A stretch of DNA of 46,039 bases from a virus, in IMG/VR virus record IMGVR_UViG_3300038439_000001, positions 1 to 46,039 of that record; one strand, given 5' to 3'. The notes under the pieces were generated by a model. That model did no database searches, was not told the origin of the DNA, and saw only the letters and a program-made list of their open reading frames with translations. A program made the position numbers and the translations under genes. The number at the start of each line of letters is the position of its first letter. Positions within the stretch are counted from its first letter, which is position 1. Shown here in pieces: positions 28,901 to 37,359 of this stretch.

Positions 28901-31822
28901 TTTTTTAGTTTTCTTAAGCTTCTTTAATTCATTTATCCTCTTTACAATATTAACAAGGTCAGTCTTTGTCTTCTTCACTAACCTTGCAATCTCTATAGGG
29001 TCTATTCCTGTATAGAGTTTAGTTCCTTCAGTAGACTGCATAAAATTAGAATCACCTCTTAGACCCTTAGGATAATTTATTATACCTTCATCACCTAACA
29101 TATACTCAAGCGTCTCCCAAGGAGGTTCAGTCTTCCTCTGCTCAGGGGTCATCTTCATCCTTTTCTCACTCAACCTAGCTTCCAGCTCACCAGGATCTTT
29201 CATGTAAGATTCGAATGGAGTATCTTCACCAAAGAATATCTCAGATATTTTTTCGTACTCACTTACACTTATTCTTTCAGCTTTTTCAAATATAGGATCA
29301 ACAAGAGTTCTAAGGGATACAGTCTTATTAGATCCTTGCCATATATTTATAGCTGCGTCAATCTCCTTTATTATTTTTGAGTCTTTAGCTACTTTTTTCA
29401 TCTTGGATAAGATTGTAGAAGTTCTGATTATTTCTTGTGCCTCAGGACTACTCCCTCTAAACTTTGACTCCATTATATCATTTACAGCATGTTGAACTTC
29501 ATGAACTATAATATCTTTTTCAGGGTATTTTACAGTTATTATTTTGCCTCCAGCACTATATTGTCCTAAATTTTCTTTCATCTCCTTAACTATTATCTTA
29601 AGATTTCTAAGTTCAGGGACTGCATCAAACAGAGTAGGATGGCTTACAACTTCAGTTAGGTCATGCACTTCCCGATCTAGTAGTTCAGGCTTAACCTTAA
29701 GTCCTTCATCTCCTATCTCATACCTCCACTTTCTATCCCTCCCTAACCAATAGCCAGTTGCGTCAAATACTTCTTTATTCCTATACAACACATTTCCAAC
29801 TGTAGTTTTAATCCCCTTTAAAACATCTTTAACCATACTAGGGATTTGATCTACAGGGATCATCATGTTGAGTTGGACACCACCAGTTTGTTTAACAATT
29901 AAACGATCTGCTTCTCTCGCCCACTTTGCCGCCTCACTAACTGTATCTTTCCAAATGTTAAAGTCATTAGTCTCAGCAAAGTGTCTGCTTAGTTCATCTG
30001 CCCTTGTAGACATATCACTTAATCTATCTTTAATCTCATTAATAGAAACCTTCTCACCATTTAGCCATCTATTAACTTCATTAATTAAATAACGAGTATA
30101 GGTCTCAGGTGAGCTCTCTACACTTTTAATCTTTTCAGTAAACAACTTATTCATTGTATCAGTATGCTTTATATTCTTATCACGAAATGGGCTGGATTCA
30201 GTATCTAATTCCTTAGGTCGTAGAGTTCCAGTTAATTCATCTAGTTTAGTAATCTCTAATATTTCCTTAGCAGCTTCTTCAATATCCATCTTTCTCTGAA
30301 TTCTTTTCTTCTCTTTAATATAATCTCCAGGTTTTATTTCTTTGTTGTCAAGCTTAGTTTTTAATGTAGATAGTTCGTCTGCTTTGTTAGGAATAGTTAC
30401 AGTATCTTTAGGTTTAACTATACTCTCCTCAATAAACTCAAGGCCTGTTTTTGTAACAGGCTCAACTGCTTCAGGTTCAGGTTCAACTAATTCCTTAGCC
30501 TTAGCTACCTTAGCCTTCTTAACCTTCTCCCCTTTAATCTTTAGATCTTCCTTGACAACTTCCTCTATATCAACTTTATCAACTATCTCTTTCTTTGCTG
30601 CTAGCTCAGCTTGTATATCTTCTATCTCAGTAATTCTTGTCTTAGCTTTCTCAATCATGTTAGGCTCAATAGATGGAATATCTTTATCTTCCACAACTTT
30701 AGTCTCAACCTTGCCAGATGTAGTAGGCATAACTGGAGTTAGCTTAAAATCTGTTCCTGTATATGGAGTAGGTGGAGGTTTTGATGATGGAGTATAGTTA
30801 AAGGCTGATTCTAGACCTTTGGCTTCTATAGATTTAGTAATAGATTCAACAGCAGCCTTAGCAGCACCTCTTGTACCCTTAACACCTATATGCAGTCCTT
30901 TAGCTCCAATAAAGAATGTTATGAGTTCTTCATAAGGCATTCCGACAAGCTCAGGTCTTCCACCTGCCCATTTGATAAATTCATGTGCCATAGACTGCTC
31001 AAATAATTTTCTTGCAGGAGAAGCTACATATGTATGAGCTAACTCGAAAGGTATCCCTAATATATAGCCTCCTGCTTTTGCTAAGAAAGCTCCTTCTTCA
31101 GTATAAGGCTGATAGGTTGTAAGTGATGCTCCTCGCTCAGATAGTTCACGTGCCTCATCTTCAGACATTCCTTGAGCCATATAGGTGTATTTGGTAGCTA
31201 AGGCTGCCATAGTACTCATTATTCCTGAACCTAACGACATTGCTGCTTCAGGTATAGCAACTGCATTTTTACCTATCTTAGTCCATATAGGGTGTTCTTT
31301 AGTTACTTTAGTAAAAGCTTCATACAGATCACCACCAACCTCTGCAGCCTTAACACCTAAACTATCTGCTATAGCTGTAGTTCTAGTATATACCCTATTA
31401 GATATATCTGAAACTGCTTTACGTAACTCAGTTGATAATGAAGGAGTTTTATAAGGCACTCCTCCTTCATCTAAAGGTTCACCCTTCTTACCAAACCCCC
31501 CAGGAGGTTTAGGAGCCTCTAAAGTATCTAATGACTGCCCAGGAATCAAAGGAACAAGCCAAGGAGATTGACCTAGTTCAAAGTAGTTCCTAAGTGCATT
31601 AAGTCTCTGCTGTTCAATCTTAGCAGATTCAGGATCTATATTAGATGCACTAATATCAATCATATGTCTAGGAGGTTTAGGTTGAACTTGAGGATCTTCA
31701 TTTAAAAACTCAAGTCCAGTTATAGCCTCTGGAGATACTATAGATGGAGGCTGAGGCTGAGATTGACTCCTATCCTGAATATTATTTTGTTTATCATCTA
31801 AAAACTCAAGCCCTGTAGACAT
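25955..31822 (-). CDS. Giant internal virion protein with HExxH metallopeptidase motif
   Basis: 1955 residues. The N-terminus has a short repeated motif T-G-L-E-F-[LI] (residues about 3, 35 and again near 460) spaced by disordered P/Q/E-rich sequence. A zinc-peptidase motif H-E-V-Q-H occurs near residue 773. Downstream is a long helical region; FATGINQAFALRNLPRDAMQAWF resembles LPD38-like parts of large polyvalent phage proteins. Such proteins are packaged and injected with DNA to open the envelope or protect the genome. It is the last and largest late gene. A 25-bp palindrome is embedded at 29885-29909. I see no lytic domain. Confidence 0.75.
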   Translation of the reverse strand: MSTGLEFLDDKQNNIQDRSQSQPQPPSIVSPEAITGLEFLNEDPQVQPKPPRHMIDISASNIDPESAKIEQQRLNALRNYFELGQSPWLVPLIPGQSLDTLEAPKPPGGFGKKGEPLDEGGVPYKTPSLSTELRKAVSDISNRVYTRTTAIADSLGVKAAEVGGDLYEAFTKVTKEHPIWTKIGKNAVAIPEAAMSLGSGIMSTMAALATKYTYMAQGMSEDEARELSERGASLTTYQPYTEEGAFLAKAGGYILGIPFELAHTYVASPARKLFEQSMAHEFIKWAGGRPELVGMPYEELITFFIGAKGLHIGVKGTRGAAKAAVESITKSIEAKGLESAFNYTPSSKPPPTPYTGTDFKLTPVMPTTSGKVETKVVEDKDIPSIEPNMIEKAKTRITEIEDIQAELAAKKEIVDKVDIEEVVKEDLKIKGEKVKKAKVAKAKELVEPEPEAVEPVTKTGLEFIEESIVKPKDTVTIPNKADELSTLKTKLDNKEIKPGDYIKEKKRIQRKMDIEEAAKEILEITKLDELTGTLRPKELDTESSPFRDKNIKHTDTMNKLFTEKIKSVESSPETYTRYLINEVNRWLNGEKVSINEIKDRLSDMSTRADELSRHFAETNDFNIWKDTVSEAAKWAREADRLIVKQTGGVQLNMMIPVDQIPSMVKDVLKGIKTTVGNVLYRNKEVFDATGYWLGRDRKWRYEIGDEGLKVKPELLDREVHDLTEVVSHPTLFDAVPELRNLKIIVKEMKENLGQYSAGGKIITVKYPEKDIIVHEVQHAVNDIMESKFRGSSPEAQEIIRTSTILSKMKKVAKDSKIIKEIDAAINIWQGSNKTVSLRTLVDPIFEKAERISVSEYEKISEIFFGEDTPFESYMKDPGELEARLSEKRMKMTPEQRKTEPPWETLEYMLGDEGIINYPKGLRGDSNFMQSTEGTKLYTGIDPIEIARLVKKTKTDLVNIVKRINELKKLKKTKKATKEHTVELTELYNRHKELIAEQEEYTLESKKLSEASDDATTQAIADLKAREPYTQASIIKLADAHNKGMKKAVEMKEFNIKEATKLLRRKFTASFAERSGTTRRLLAKDDRGYEAMSSMYMARGGHPKAFRVFEQMRKEVDGGLSADEKFIKNGLIRDLRILDIVKYKTPKQFTPPADATPQMAAMYTTMFRSKEINKIRDLTPEEAHRLYHVREDGTVGGRVGAYFDWMRKAVKDAYEEGLLSEQEMKDLTSHNYKKTRLVVEDIFDRKNEIKVGGKKLSVYDSGIERLAKGKTTDIYELDSNVVALETFNTLYSRIFKNRANRDIYDLAIEEKENSFARVKQSKGDKIPENFRHYTTDVFIDGKKKTIFLSDDIGPEWIMSNAQVTYKYAQFMRYASFSPLVKTFATGINQAFALRNLPRDAMQAWFTSRVLRPEKSKVFGRFQSVYSPTLPIAAYQLGKHYSKIFKDAALRRGTFDDYIDDGGGMELLTPQGRLLFHGKHLEPASEAFYKFAGYLGTTSEILGRMSIKNKVIETRAKEKGISFEEAYKDKKIRKEATFAARDYMDFSQGGDIVKALDNAIPFLNAKLVAMRGFIRAWKDQPVVSAYKLTQFAALVTGLYLGNQELHPDTMKDLKGDRRTQGNLVFPLGDMFGFKDSMNDTRYPFIMIPINQDMRFFKTLFEGGVDWMTGEEVDTERIGQAWRDLSPVEVTTLPPTVSGALGYATNKDFWLGKDIVPKAHDYRLPKILTGEETGSSEEEWDKDTPQVAKDIGKVTSMSPERLKYLMGQLITNDNMYAQLLGKAYEGAFGDLPQKDREATLAESLSKVPVIKAFFGITNPYSKFADTLQQAKDKAEIDNFIETRGLDIRVDAYLIDNTMDRVDVVNYIREFKNKDIEDKLMKDFKFQEYTKDLSNRYFWTGLKRIPDIRRRAEVYVKRLDASNEKEFQQLMDEVTIVTRAGGIFSKEFNDEVARVRSGQ
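29885..29909. repeat. 25-bp palindrome inside the giant virion gene
   Basis: Arms AGTTTGTTTAA and TTAAACGATCT, centre CAA. On the coding (minus) strand it reads D-R-L-I-V-K-Q-T, the same frame as the copies at 3486 and 4464. It is identical to the intergenic copies at 36029 and 39906. Confidence 0.9.
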
Positions 31823-31831
31823 ATACCACCT

Positions 31832-33097
31832 CTACTTAAGTCTAGCTTTAACTTCTTCAGTCTTACCATCAGACCATTGAACTTTCCAAACAGCTGTAAC
31901 TTTGTCCTTATCCCATCTAGAACTTAAAATAGTGCCTCCTCTACTGGTTATAGACTCTACAGCAAACTTGGCCTTTATATTTACAAGTTCCCTTGATCGG
32001 CCTTGTTTATATTCTTCAGACCCAGCCTTACCTCTCACTGCATTAAGAGTCCTTTGAACCTCATCTCCCTCCAAGTATTTATTCAAGTCTTTGTTCATTT
32101 CACCACTTTTAAAATACTGTCTAGATTTAAGTTGATCAAGAGCTTCTTGTTTTTTTACAGCCTCTCCTATATTAATCTGAGTTGCCCCAGCCTGTTTATA
32201 TTCCTTTGCAAGTTTATATGTTTTAGGATGAGTTTTAAAATACTCAAAAAGTTTTATCTGTTCTGGTGGATCAAGATTCTTAAACTCCTGTCTAGTCAAT
32301 GGTTCTCCTTCATCAAGCGCTTTTTTAGACCCATAAAGATATAGTTGATAATTCTTCTCAGATTCAGTTAAAGAATTCCATTCACGAAGAGAAGTACCCC
32401 CTTTTTTATTTAAAGCATTTATTGCAAAAGGTTGATCGAGAGGATCTAGTTTCGGAGTTTCTCTATGTTTAATCTGAGATTCTATATCCTCTATCTGCTT
32501 ACCCTTATACATCCTATCAAAAGATGCTTGAACCCTCTTATCCTTTAGATCTTCCTCATACTGTTTCCCCTGAGTCACCATACCTTGAATGTTTAGAGCT
32601 CCACTAAGTGCACTAGATAAATCTTGAGGTGTCAGGCCAGCTAGATCCGAGGGAGAGAAATCAATCTGGCCAGAGTCGAAAGGGTTTGTCGTTGTTGCAC
32701 CTCCTGGTGCCTTACCTATCTTACTATCCATACTAAGTGAAGGAATTCCTTCAAGGGAATATTCTTCTCCCCCTAAAAATGACTTTGCCATTTCTGAATC
32801 ACCAGGATAGATAGCAGTCACTCCTTTCTTGCTGAGATTTAGTGATGCATCACTTCCTGGATTAAGAGCTTCCTTTATCATCTGCAAAAACTTTGGCATT
32901 GCTTTAGCTGCATTTTGAGTTTGTATATTTTGCTGAGTAATAGCGTTAACATTAGTAGGCTGAAAACCTTTGCTTGTATCAGCTCCAGCAGCACTAAGAT
33001 CTGCACCAAACCCAGCAAGGTACTGTAAGAATAATTTATTTTGAAAAAGACTACTCAATCCTCCACTTGGAGAATCAGCTGTGTTAATCTCGCCCAT
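31832..33097 (-). CDS. Probable internal virion protein
   Basis: 421 residues, no recognised family. The N-terminus (SSLFQNKLFLQYLAGFGADLSAAGADTSKGFQPTNVNAITQQNIQTQNAAK) is a Gly/Ala helix-forming region typical of internal virion proteins of podoviruses. The middle is charged and helical, and the C-terminus has a small beta domain (TAVWKVQWSDGKTEEVKARLK). It lies between two other virion-type genes, with a purine-rich GGGGGG site before the ATG. It probably contributes to the ejection apparatus. Confidence 0.65.
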   Translation of the reverse strand: MGEINTADSPSGGLSSLFQNKLFLQYLAGFGADLSAAGADTSKGFQPTNVNAITQQNIQTQNAAKAMPKFLQMIKEALNPGSDASLNLSKKGVTAIYPGDSEMAKSFLGGEEYSLEGIPSLSMDSKIGKAPGGATTTNPFDSGQIDFSPSDLAGLTPQDLSSALSGALNIQGMVTQGKQYEEDLKDKRVQASFDRMYKGKQIEDIESQIKHRETPKLDPLDQPFAINALNKKGGTSLREWNSLTESEKNYQLYLYGSKKALDEGEPLTRQEFKNLDPPEQIKLFEYFKTHPKTYKLAKEYKQAGATQINIGEAVKKQEALDQLKSRQYFKSGEMNKDLNKYLEGDEVQRTLNAVRGKAGSEEYKQGRSRELVNIKAKFAVESITSRGGTILSSRWDKDKVTAVWKVQWSDGKTEEVKARLK

Positions 33098-33112
33098 TTT
33101 AATACCCCCCTA

Positions 33113-34036
33113 TTAACTACTAAAGTATGCAGCTGCTGCACCAACAACCGCTCCAATGATAGCTCCGTAAGGTGTAGCCATTGACCCTGCCTGTCCACCA
33201 GCTATTGCACCACCTATCACACCCCCAGCACTCGCCCCTGCCATACCACCACCTAAAGCTGACATAGCTTTATTCTTCCCAGCCATATTCGGGATAGCAG
33301 TACCACCACCTATAGCACCCAATAAGTTTCCACCGTATTGAAATACTTCCAAATCCCACTTAGCATCTGACTCATCTATTGCAGCATCTGATTCAGTCTG
33401 TTCTTTCTTTGCAACTATTTTAATTCTCTTAGCTTCAACAGATGTTCTCACATAACCCTCTTCCCATCCAACTCTCCAGGCCATCATCTGCATCATCTGA
33501 GCGGTAGCAGTTATTTTTTTATTATTAGAATTCATATAAAGTTCTGAACTATACTTAGCCACATCCCTTGCTTGGAATGCCTCTATAACAGCTTCTCCAA
33601 TTACAAAAGCTGACGAAACTACTGCATTAATATCCTGCATCCCACGTCTAAACCTAGGCAATACTCTTGTAGCAATATTATCATCCATCTGGGACTGATA
33701 CGCAGCTATGTCAGCAGCTATAAGTACATTTCCAGGCCCATTAATAGATAACTCAGCTTGTGCATATAGATTTGCCCAGTCAACTGTATCTGACATTCCT
33801 GCAAGCATTGCTTTAAATGCAGTCATAGTAGCTTCATAAGATGCTATATCAGCATCTGGATTATATGCACTTAGAGTTGTCCAAGGAGAGGTCGCAAGAG
33901 CTGAGTTCATAACATCTGTTATAGAACTACTTATAGTATCAACACCTGTCTGACTAAGCCAATCATAATGTAGTCCTTCTAAATACGGTGAATGACTAAC
34001 GTGTCCAGAACCTCCTCCTCCACCAGAACTTCCCAT
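33113..34036 (-). CDS. Probable virion protein with glycine-rich ends
   Basis: 307 residues from ATG 34036 (GGAGG five bases upstream; a start at 34048 adds four residues). The N-terminus is G-S-S-G5 rich. The middle is helical (SYEATMTAFKAMLAGMSDTVDWANLYAQAELSI; VSSAFVIGEAVIEAFQARDVAKY). The C-terminus is a hydrophobic Gly/Ala stretch (ASAGGVIGGAIAGGQAGSMATPYGAIIGAVVGAAAAYF), which could span a membrane. This fits an injected, membrane-inserting internal virion protein. Confidence 0.7.
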   Translation of the reverse strand: MGSSGGGGGSGHVSHSPYLEGLHYDWLSQTGVDTISSSITDVMNSALATSPWTTLSAYNPDADIASYEATMTAFKAMLAGMSDTVDWANLYAQAELSINGPGNVLIAADIAAYQSQMDDNIATRVLPRFRRGMQDINAVVSSAFVIGEAVIEAFQARDVAKYSSELYMNSNNKKITATAQMMQMMAWRVGWEEGYVRTSVEAKRIKIVAKKEQTESDAAIDESDAKWDLEVFQYGGNLLGAIGGGTAIPNMAGKNKAMSALGGGMAGASAGGVIGGAIAGGQAGSMATPYGAIIGAVVGAAAAYFSS

Positions 34037-34052
34037 AGTATCCTCCATTACA

Positions 34053-34077
34053 AGATCGTTTAATGATTAAACAATCT
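34053..34077. repeat. 25-bp palindrome at a gene 3' end
   Basis: Arms AGATCGTTTAA and TTAAACAATCT, centre TGA. It supplies the last codons (K-I-V) and stop of the acetyltransferase-like gene and leaves a short gap before the next ribosome site. Confidence 0.9.
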
Positions 34078-34513
34078 TATTCAATTCAAAAGATATGAAT
34101 GTATAAGCTGTATTAGCTCCTAAAGATTTCACAATCTTAATTAAGTCCTGATTAGCTGAGTATGCTACTAAACTATGACATCCATTAGCCTTCGCATATT
34201 TAGATATAAACTCTAAGCTATCATTCCAACTGCTTAAATTAATTATAGTATATCCATATAGACAATATAATAACAAGTTCTTTGTATTACTAGCCTCATC
34301 ATATAAAAATTGTGTAACTAATATAGCCTCAAATTTATTATCTTCTTTAGTATAAACAGCCCAAACCTCTAACTTCCCACTTAACATAGCAGATAACATT
34401 CTATTCATTTTATCTAAATGCTCACCAGTAATTGGGGGCAGGGATTCCTCAACTGCATATTTAATAATAGGCCAAAAGATTGATATTTGTTCAGGTAGTA
34501 ATTTAGTTATCAT
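34067..34513 (-). CDS. GNAT-like acetyltransferase in the structural module
   Basis: 148 residues. An N-terminal helix (EQISIFWPIIKYAVEESLPPI), beta strands (VWAVYTKEDNKFEAILVTQFLYDEAS, LLLYCLYGY) and a C-terminal helix-strand (FISKYAKANGCHSLVAYSANQDLIKIVKSLGA) follow the GNAT fold order. The acetyl-CoA loop is weakly conserved. Small acetyltransferase-like proteins recur between connector and internal virion genes of podovirus-like phages. It may modify a virion or host protein, or be a repurposed structural part. It overlaps the previous gene by ATGA. Confidence 0.65.
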   Translation of the reverse strand: MITKLLPEQISIFWPIIKYAVEESLPPITGEHLDKMNRMLSAMLSGKLEVWAVYTKEDNKFEAILVTQFLYDEASNTKNLLLYCLYGYTIINLSSWNDSLEFISKYAKANGCHSLVAYSANQDLIKIVKSLGANTAYTFISFELNKIV

Positions 34514-35937
34514 TTAGATTGCCCCCTTAAAGGTGGTGCATATACACCCTTGATTCCACGTAAGTCCGTCATTTTATATCTAGTCTTTAAATAACTAATT
34601 CTTGTATCTTCAAATACAGTTGTAAATTTTAATTTAAATCTAAATGCATTTCCAGATATAACAATAGATGCTATACCTTGATTGTTTATAGGTTTATAAA
34701 AATCTAAGTTCCAGTTTGTAAGATCATGAGCCCAATCAATCCCAGCTTCAGCACCTACTATATGCATAGCATCTGTTTCTATACTGAACACTGTCTTCTG
34801 TCCTTTATAGGCCATATCAAAGGACTCAGTACAAAGGTATGATTCGTCTCCATCTACTACATCTGGTATCATATAAGATTCATTATCACTTCTCCATACA
34901 GCTGAAGGATGTTGTTTGACTTCGGTTAAACCATTAGGAGTTAATAAGAATGTCTTTGTACTATTACCGATATAGAAATCTCCCTTAGATGGATCATAAC
35001 TAACAATAATATCTTCTCCTATAAGCTGTTGCATATATTGTCTATAACCTAACATCTTTGGATTTATAGTAGCTATATTCAAACCACCTACATCAACACC
35101 TATTCCTATCTTCCAAACATTATAGTTATTATCAACAAATACTTGTTCACGAAGATTTCCATTCATAGCTCCACGATTTATAAGTCCTACATCATGAAGT
35201 TCTTTAAATCTAAAAGTTGTTGTAGGGTCTGCTACAGGATCTAACTGAACAATACCTTTTGAGGAATATCCTATTATACTATCCCCAAGTCTTCTTACAT
35301 GATAAACTACTCCACCGAAAGGACATCGTCTATAACCAGCTTCATTATCTTGATCAGGTGTAAAATCTATAGAACCAATCTTAGACCATACATAGAATGT
35401 TTCATCACAGTCATGCCAAGCACTTACAACATTACCACCTACAGCTTGACCTTTGAAGTTACACATAGTTCTCATTAATGGAATTGTAGCACTGACTACC
35501 ATCTGAGACCATACATTAAGAACAACATTCCAATAGATTATAATAACTCCATTAGTCATAATTACATACTCACCAAAGTCAGCAACCTCCATCAGTGTAC
35601 CTTTACCAAAGGTAAGTTCATCTATATCAAAGATATGAGTTATAGTTGTATGATCAGAGCTTACTAAATAAACAGAGTCCCATTGATTAGTTACTAAATC
35701 TCTAACGATTAAGAAGTTATACTTCTCACCAGTAATAAATTGTGGAAAAGGCCAGTTATAGTACATATCAACAGTTACAGGAATTGGGTTGGTCAGTTCC
35801 TTATGAACCTCTAATCCACCCTTTCCACACCTAAATCCCAGACATTCTAATAGCAACTGAGAGTTAGTTGGAACAATAGCCTCGGGACTTAGACCATTTT
35901 TAAATGCTTCATCTATGACTAATTCAAACTCTCTCAT
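34510..35937 (-). CDS. Tail/connector structural protein (beta-propeller-like)
   Basis: 475 residues from ATG 35937 (GAGGGG upstream); a TTG at 35943 would add two. It is made of repeating beta segments with W/Y/F every 20-40 residues (NFLIVRDLVTNQWDSVYLVS, YVIMTNGVIIIYWN, GQAVGGNVVSAWHDCDETFYVWSKIGSIDF, QVFVDNNYNVWKIG), consistent with a propeller-like tail tubular or stabilisation protein. Its position downstream of the capsid and connector genes agrees. Probably a tail tube or nozzle component. Confidence 0.65.
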   Translation of the reverse strand: MREFELVIDEAFKNGLSPEAIVPTNSQLLLECLGFRCGKGGLEVHKELTNPIPVTVDMYYNWPFPQFITGEKYNFLIVRDLVTNQWDSVYLVSSDHTTITHIFDIDELTFGKGTLMEVADFGEYVIMTNGVIIIYWNVVLNVWSQMVVSATIPLMRTMCNFKGQAVGGNVVSAWHDCDETFYVWSKIGSIDFTPDQDNEAGYRRCPFGGVVYHVRRLGDSIIGYSSKGIVQLDPVADPTTTFRFKELHDVGLINRGAMNGNLREQVFVDNNYNVWKIGIGVDVGGLNIATINPKMLGYRQYMQQLIGEDIIVSYDPSKGDFYIGNSTKTFLLTPNGLTEVKQHPSAVWRSDNESYMIPDVVDGDESYLCTESFDMAYKGQKTVFSIETDAMHIVGAEAGIDWAHDLTNWNLDFYKPINNQGIASIVISGNAFRFKLKFTTVFEDTRISYLKTRYKMTDLRGIKGVYAPPLRGQSK

Positions 35938-36013
35938 CCTCAAACCCCTCTTTCTTCATGGCCTTTCTCTCTTTAGAATTATATAGTATTTCCTTAGACA
36001 TAGTTCTCTTCAT
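35924..36013 (-). CDS. 29-residue small protein
   Basis: MKRTMSKEILYNSKERKAMK, then KEGFEDERV: very charged, no hydrophobic core. A GGTGGAG site precedes the ATG. It overlaps the next gene's start. Similar tiny charged peptides precede tail genes in related phages as I recall; function unknown. Confidence 0.4.
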   Translation of the reverse strand: MKRTMSKEILYNSKERKAMKKEGFEDERV

Positions 36014-36028
36014 ACTTGCTTCTCCACC

Positions 36029-36053
36029 AGTTTGTTTAACAATTAAACGATCT
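36029..36053. repeat. 25-bp palindrome
   Basis: Arms AGTTTGTTTAA and TTAAACGATCT, centre CAA. It lies in the spacer between the structural genes at 36072 and 34510, just before the 29-residue frame. Confidence 0.9.
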
Positions 36054-36071
36054 CCAACCGTCTCCTGACAG

Positions 36072-36557
36072 TTAACGGTTCTTCACTTTCTTCTTTTTAA
36101 ATATATCACTATCTTCAAGCTCCGTAATTAAAAAACTCTTTGCCTCTATTTCTCTTATAGAAGGTTTCCATAGAAGTGAAATCCAAACCTCAGTTACAAC
36201 ATCTTCTACATTAGGAACTACTGATACTTCTATACAATCTCCAGCTGTTACATCTAAAGCAGGCTCAATAGACAGAGATTTCTTCTCCAGCATAAATCCT
36301 TTTATAGAAGAAGTCGAATCATTAAATAGCTTAATATTTATAGACACCCACTTCTTAGGCTTATCACCAAGTTTGATCATTCCCTTAGTAATCTTTCCTT
36401 CACAAGGAAACATATAACGAAGAATTACACCTTCTACTTTATCACCTATGGCAGCACTAGATATTGGATATGGGGTTACTATTCCAGTAATCTTCTTATG
36501 TGCTCGGCGCATAAGGCGGTTAGTGATTAACTCCAACTGTGCAATTCGTTCTTCCAT
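36072..36557 (-). CDS. Unknown structural-module protein
   Basis: 161 residues. A short N-terminal helix (MEERIAQLELITNRLMRRAHK), then a beta-sandwich-like body (GVILRYMFPCEGKITKGMIKLGDKPKKWVSINIKLFN ... GDCIEVSVVPN ... EVWISLLWKP) and a basic tail. Resembles a head-tail or decoration beta-domain protein. It starts directly after the connector gene, with GGAGGGG upstream. Confidence 0.6.
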   Translation of the reverse strand: MEERIAQLELITNRLMRRAHKKITGIVTPYPISSAAIGDKVEGVILRYMFPCEGKITKGMIKLGDKPKKWVSINIKLFNDSTSSIKGFMLEKKSLSIEPALDVTAGDCIEVSVVPNVEDVVTEVWISLLWKPSIREIEAKSFLITELEDSDIFKKKKVKNR

Positions 36558-37280
36558 CTACCCCTCCATTTCACTTGTTTCAGCTATTAGTTCCTCAACA
36601 AGATCAAATCCAAGATGTTGCGTATCTATCTTTATTACATTATCCCAGTCATTAAGACCCTGGGTATTTCTATTAACAGCTTCAGTTTGTCTTATAGCTG
36701 CATTGATTAGTAACATTGGATGAACTGCAGACCAGTAGTTTTCATCAGTGTCATTAATCAACTCTGCAGAATAAAACAGACCATCGATAATGATAGTTAG
36801 TTTTTCACTCGTAGGAACATTGACTAAGATAGCATTAAACTCATGAGCATTCCCGATTGGTATATCTACCCAGCCAAGAAAAGACTCAAACGAGTTAACT
36901 GTAATATTTTCTGGGATGTATCTGGTAATACAAGGTGCAAAGTACTCAGGTGTCCCAACTGTACGAGAACTAGGAAGACCAGTTAAATAACCTTCTACTA
37001 AATCCTGAGCCCTTTTCTTAGTAAGTTGCCACCTTGCACTTGATGAAGCTGCCCAGACTTCTTTGATAGCACGGCAGTATGGAAACTGGACAGACCAAAA
37101 TCCAGTTTCCATAAACTTAAAGCAGGTTCCCCAAGATTTCTGTGTTTCGTCTAGACGATCAAGGTATTTCCTACCCTCATTGATAAAGAAGTCAGCACCA
37201 GTATCATTACCTACATCGGAGACCAAGTCAAACCTTCCAGATAGTTCACGAAACTTTTGACGAATTTGAAGTAGGTTCAT
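36558..37280 (-). CDS. Head-tail connector/adaptor-like protein
   Basis: 240 residues. The beginning LLQIRQKFRELSGRFDLVSD and ADFFINEGRKYLDRLDETQKS matches the helical pattern of podovirus gatekeeper/adaptor proteins (Phi29/T7 gp11-like group), followed by a beta domain (LTIIIDGLFYSAELINDTDENYWS) and a helix (LINAAIRQTEAV). It attaches the tail to the portal. Located next to the major capsid gene, separated from it by a hairpin at 37304-37344. Confidence 0.65.
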   Translation of the reverse strand: MNLLQIRQKFRELSGRFDLVSDVGNDTGADFFINEGRKYLDRLDETQKSWGTCFKFMETGFWSVQFPYCRAIKEVWAASSSARWQLTKKRAQDLVEGYLTGLPSSRTVGTPEYFAPCITRYIPENITVNSFESFLGWVDIPIGNAHEFNAILVNVPTSEKLTIIIDGLFYSAELINDTDENYWSAVHPMLLINAAIRQTEAVNRNTQGLNDWDNVIKIDTQHLGFDLVEELIAETSEMEG

Positions 37281-37303
37281 ATATCAAACCTCCAATTAAA
37301 GTA

Positions 37304-37344
37304 AGTTATGAGGGAGGTAAAGGAGCAAACCCTCCCTCATAACT
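37304..37344 (-). terminator. Strong hairpin downstream of the capsid gene
   Basis: 14-bp perfect stem (AGTTATGAGGGAGG at 37304-37317 with CCTCCCTCATAACT at 37331-37344) and a 13-base loop, between the major capsid and connector genes. On the transcribed strand the run of T after it is weak (TACTTTAATT), so it may be a leaky terminator or an mRNA 3' stabiliser that raises capsid yield. Confidence 0.65.
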
Positions 37345-37359
37345 ATTGCTTAGTCTAGT

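Noticed and set aside
30342-30797. 151-residue + strand frame
   Set aside because: Shadow of the disordered Lys/Glu/Val-rich part of the giant virion gene; Ser/Leu-rich and no ribosome site.
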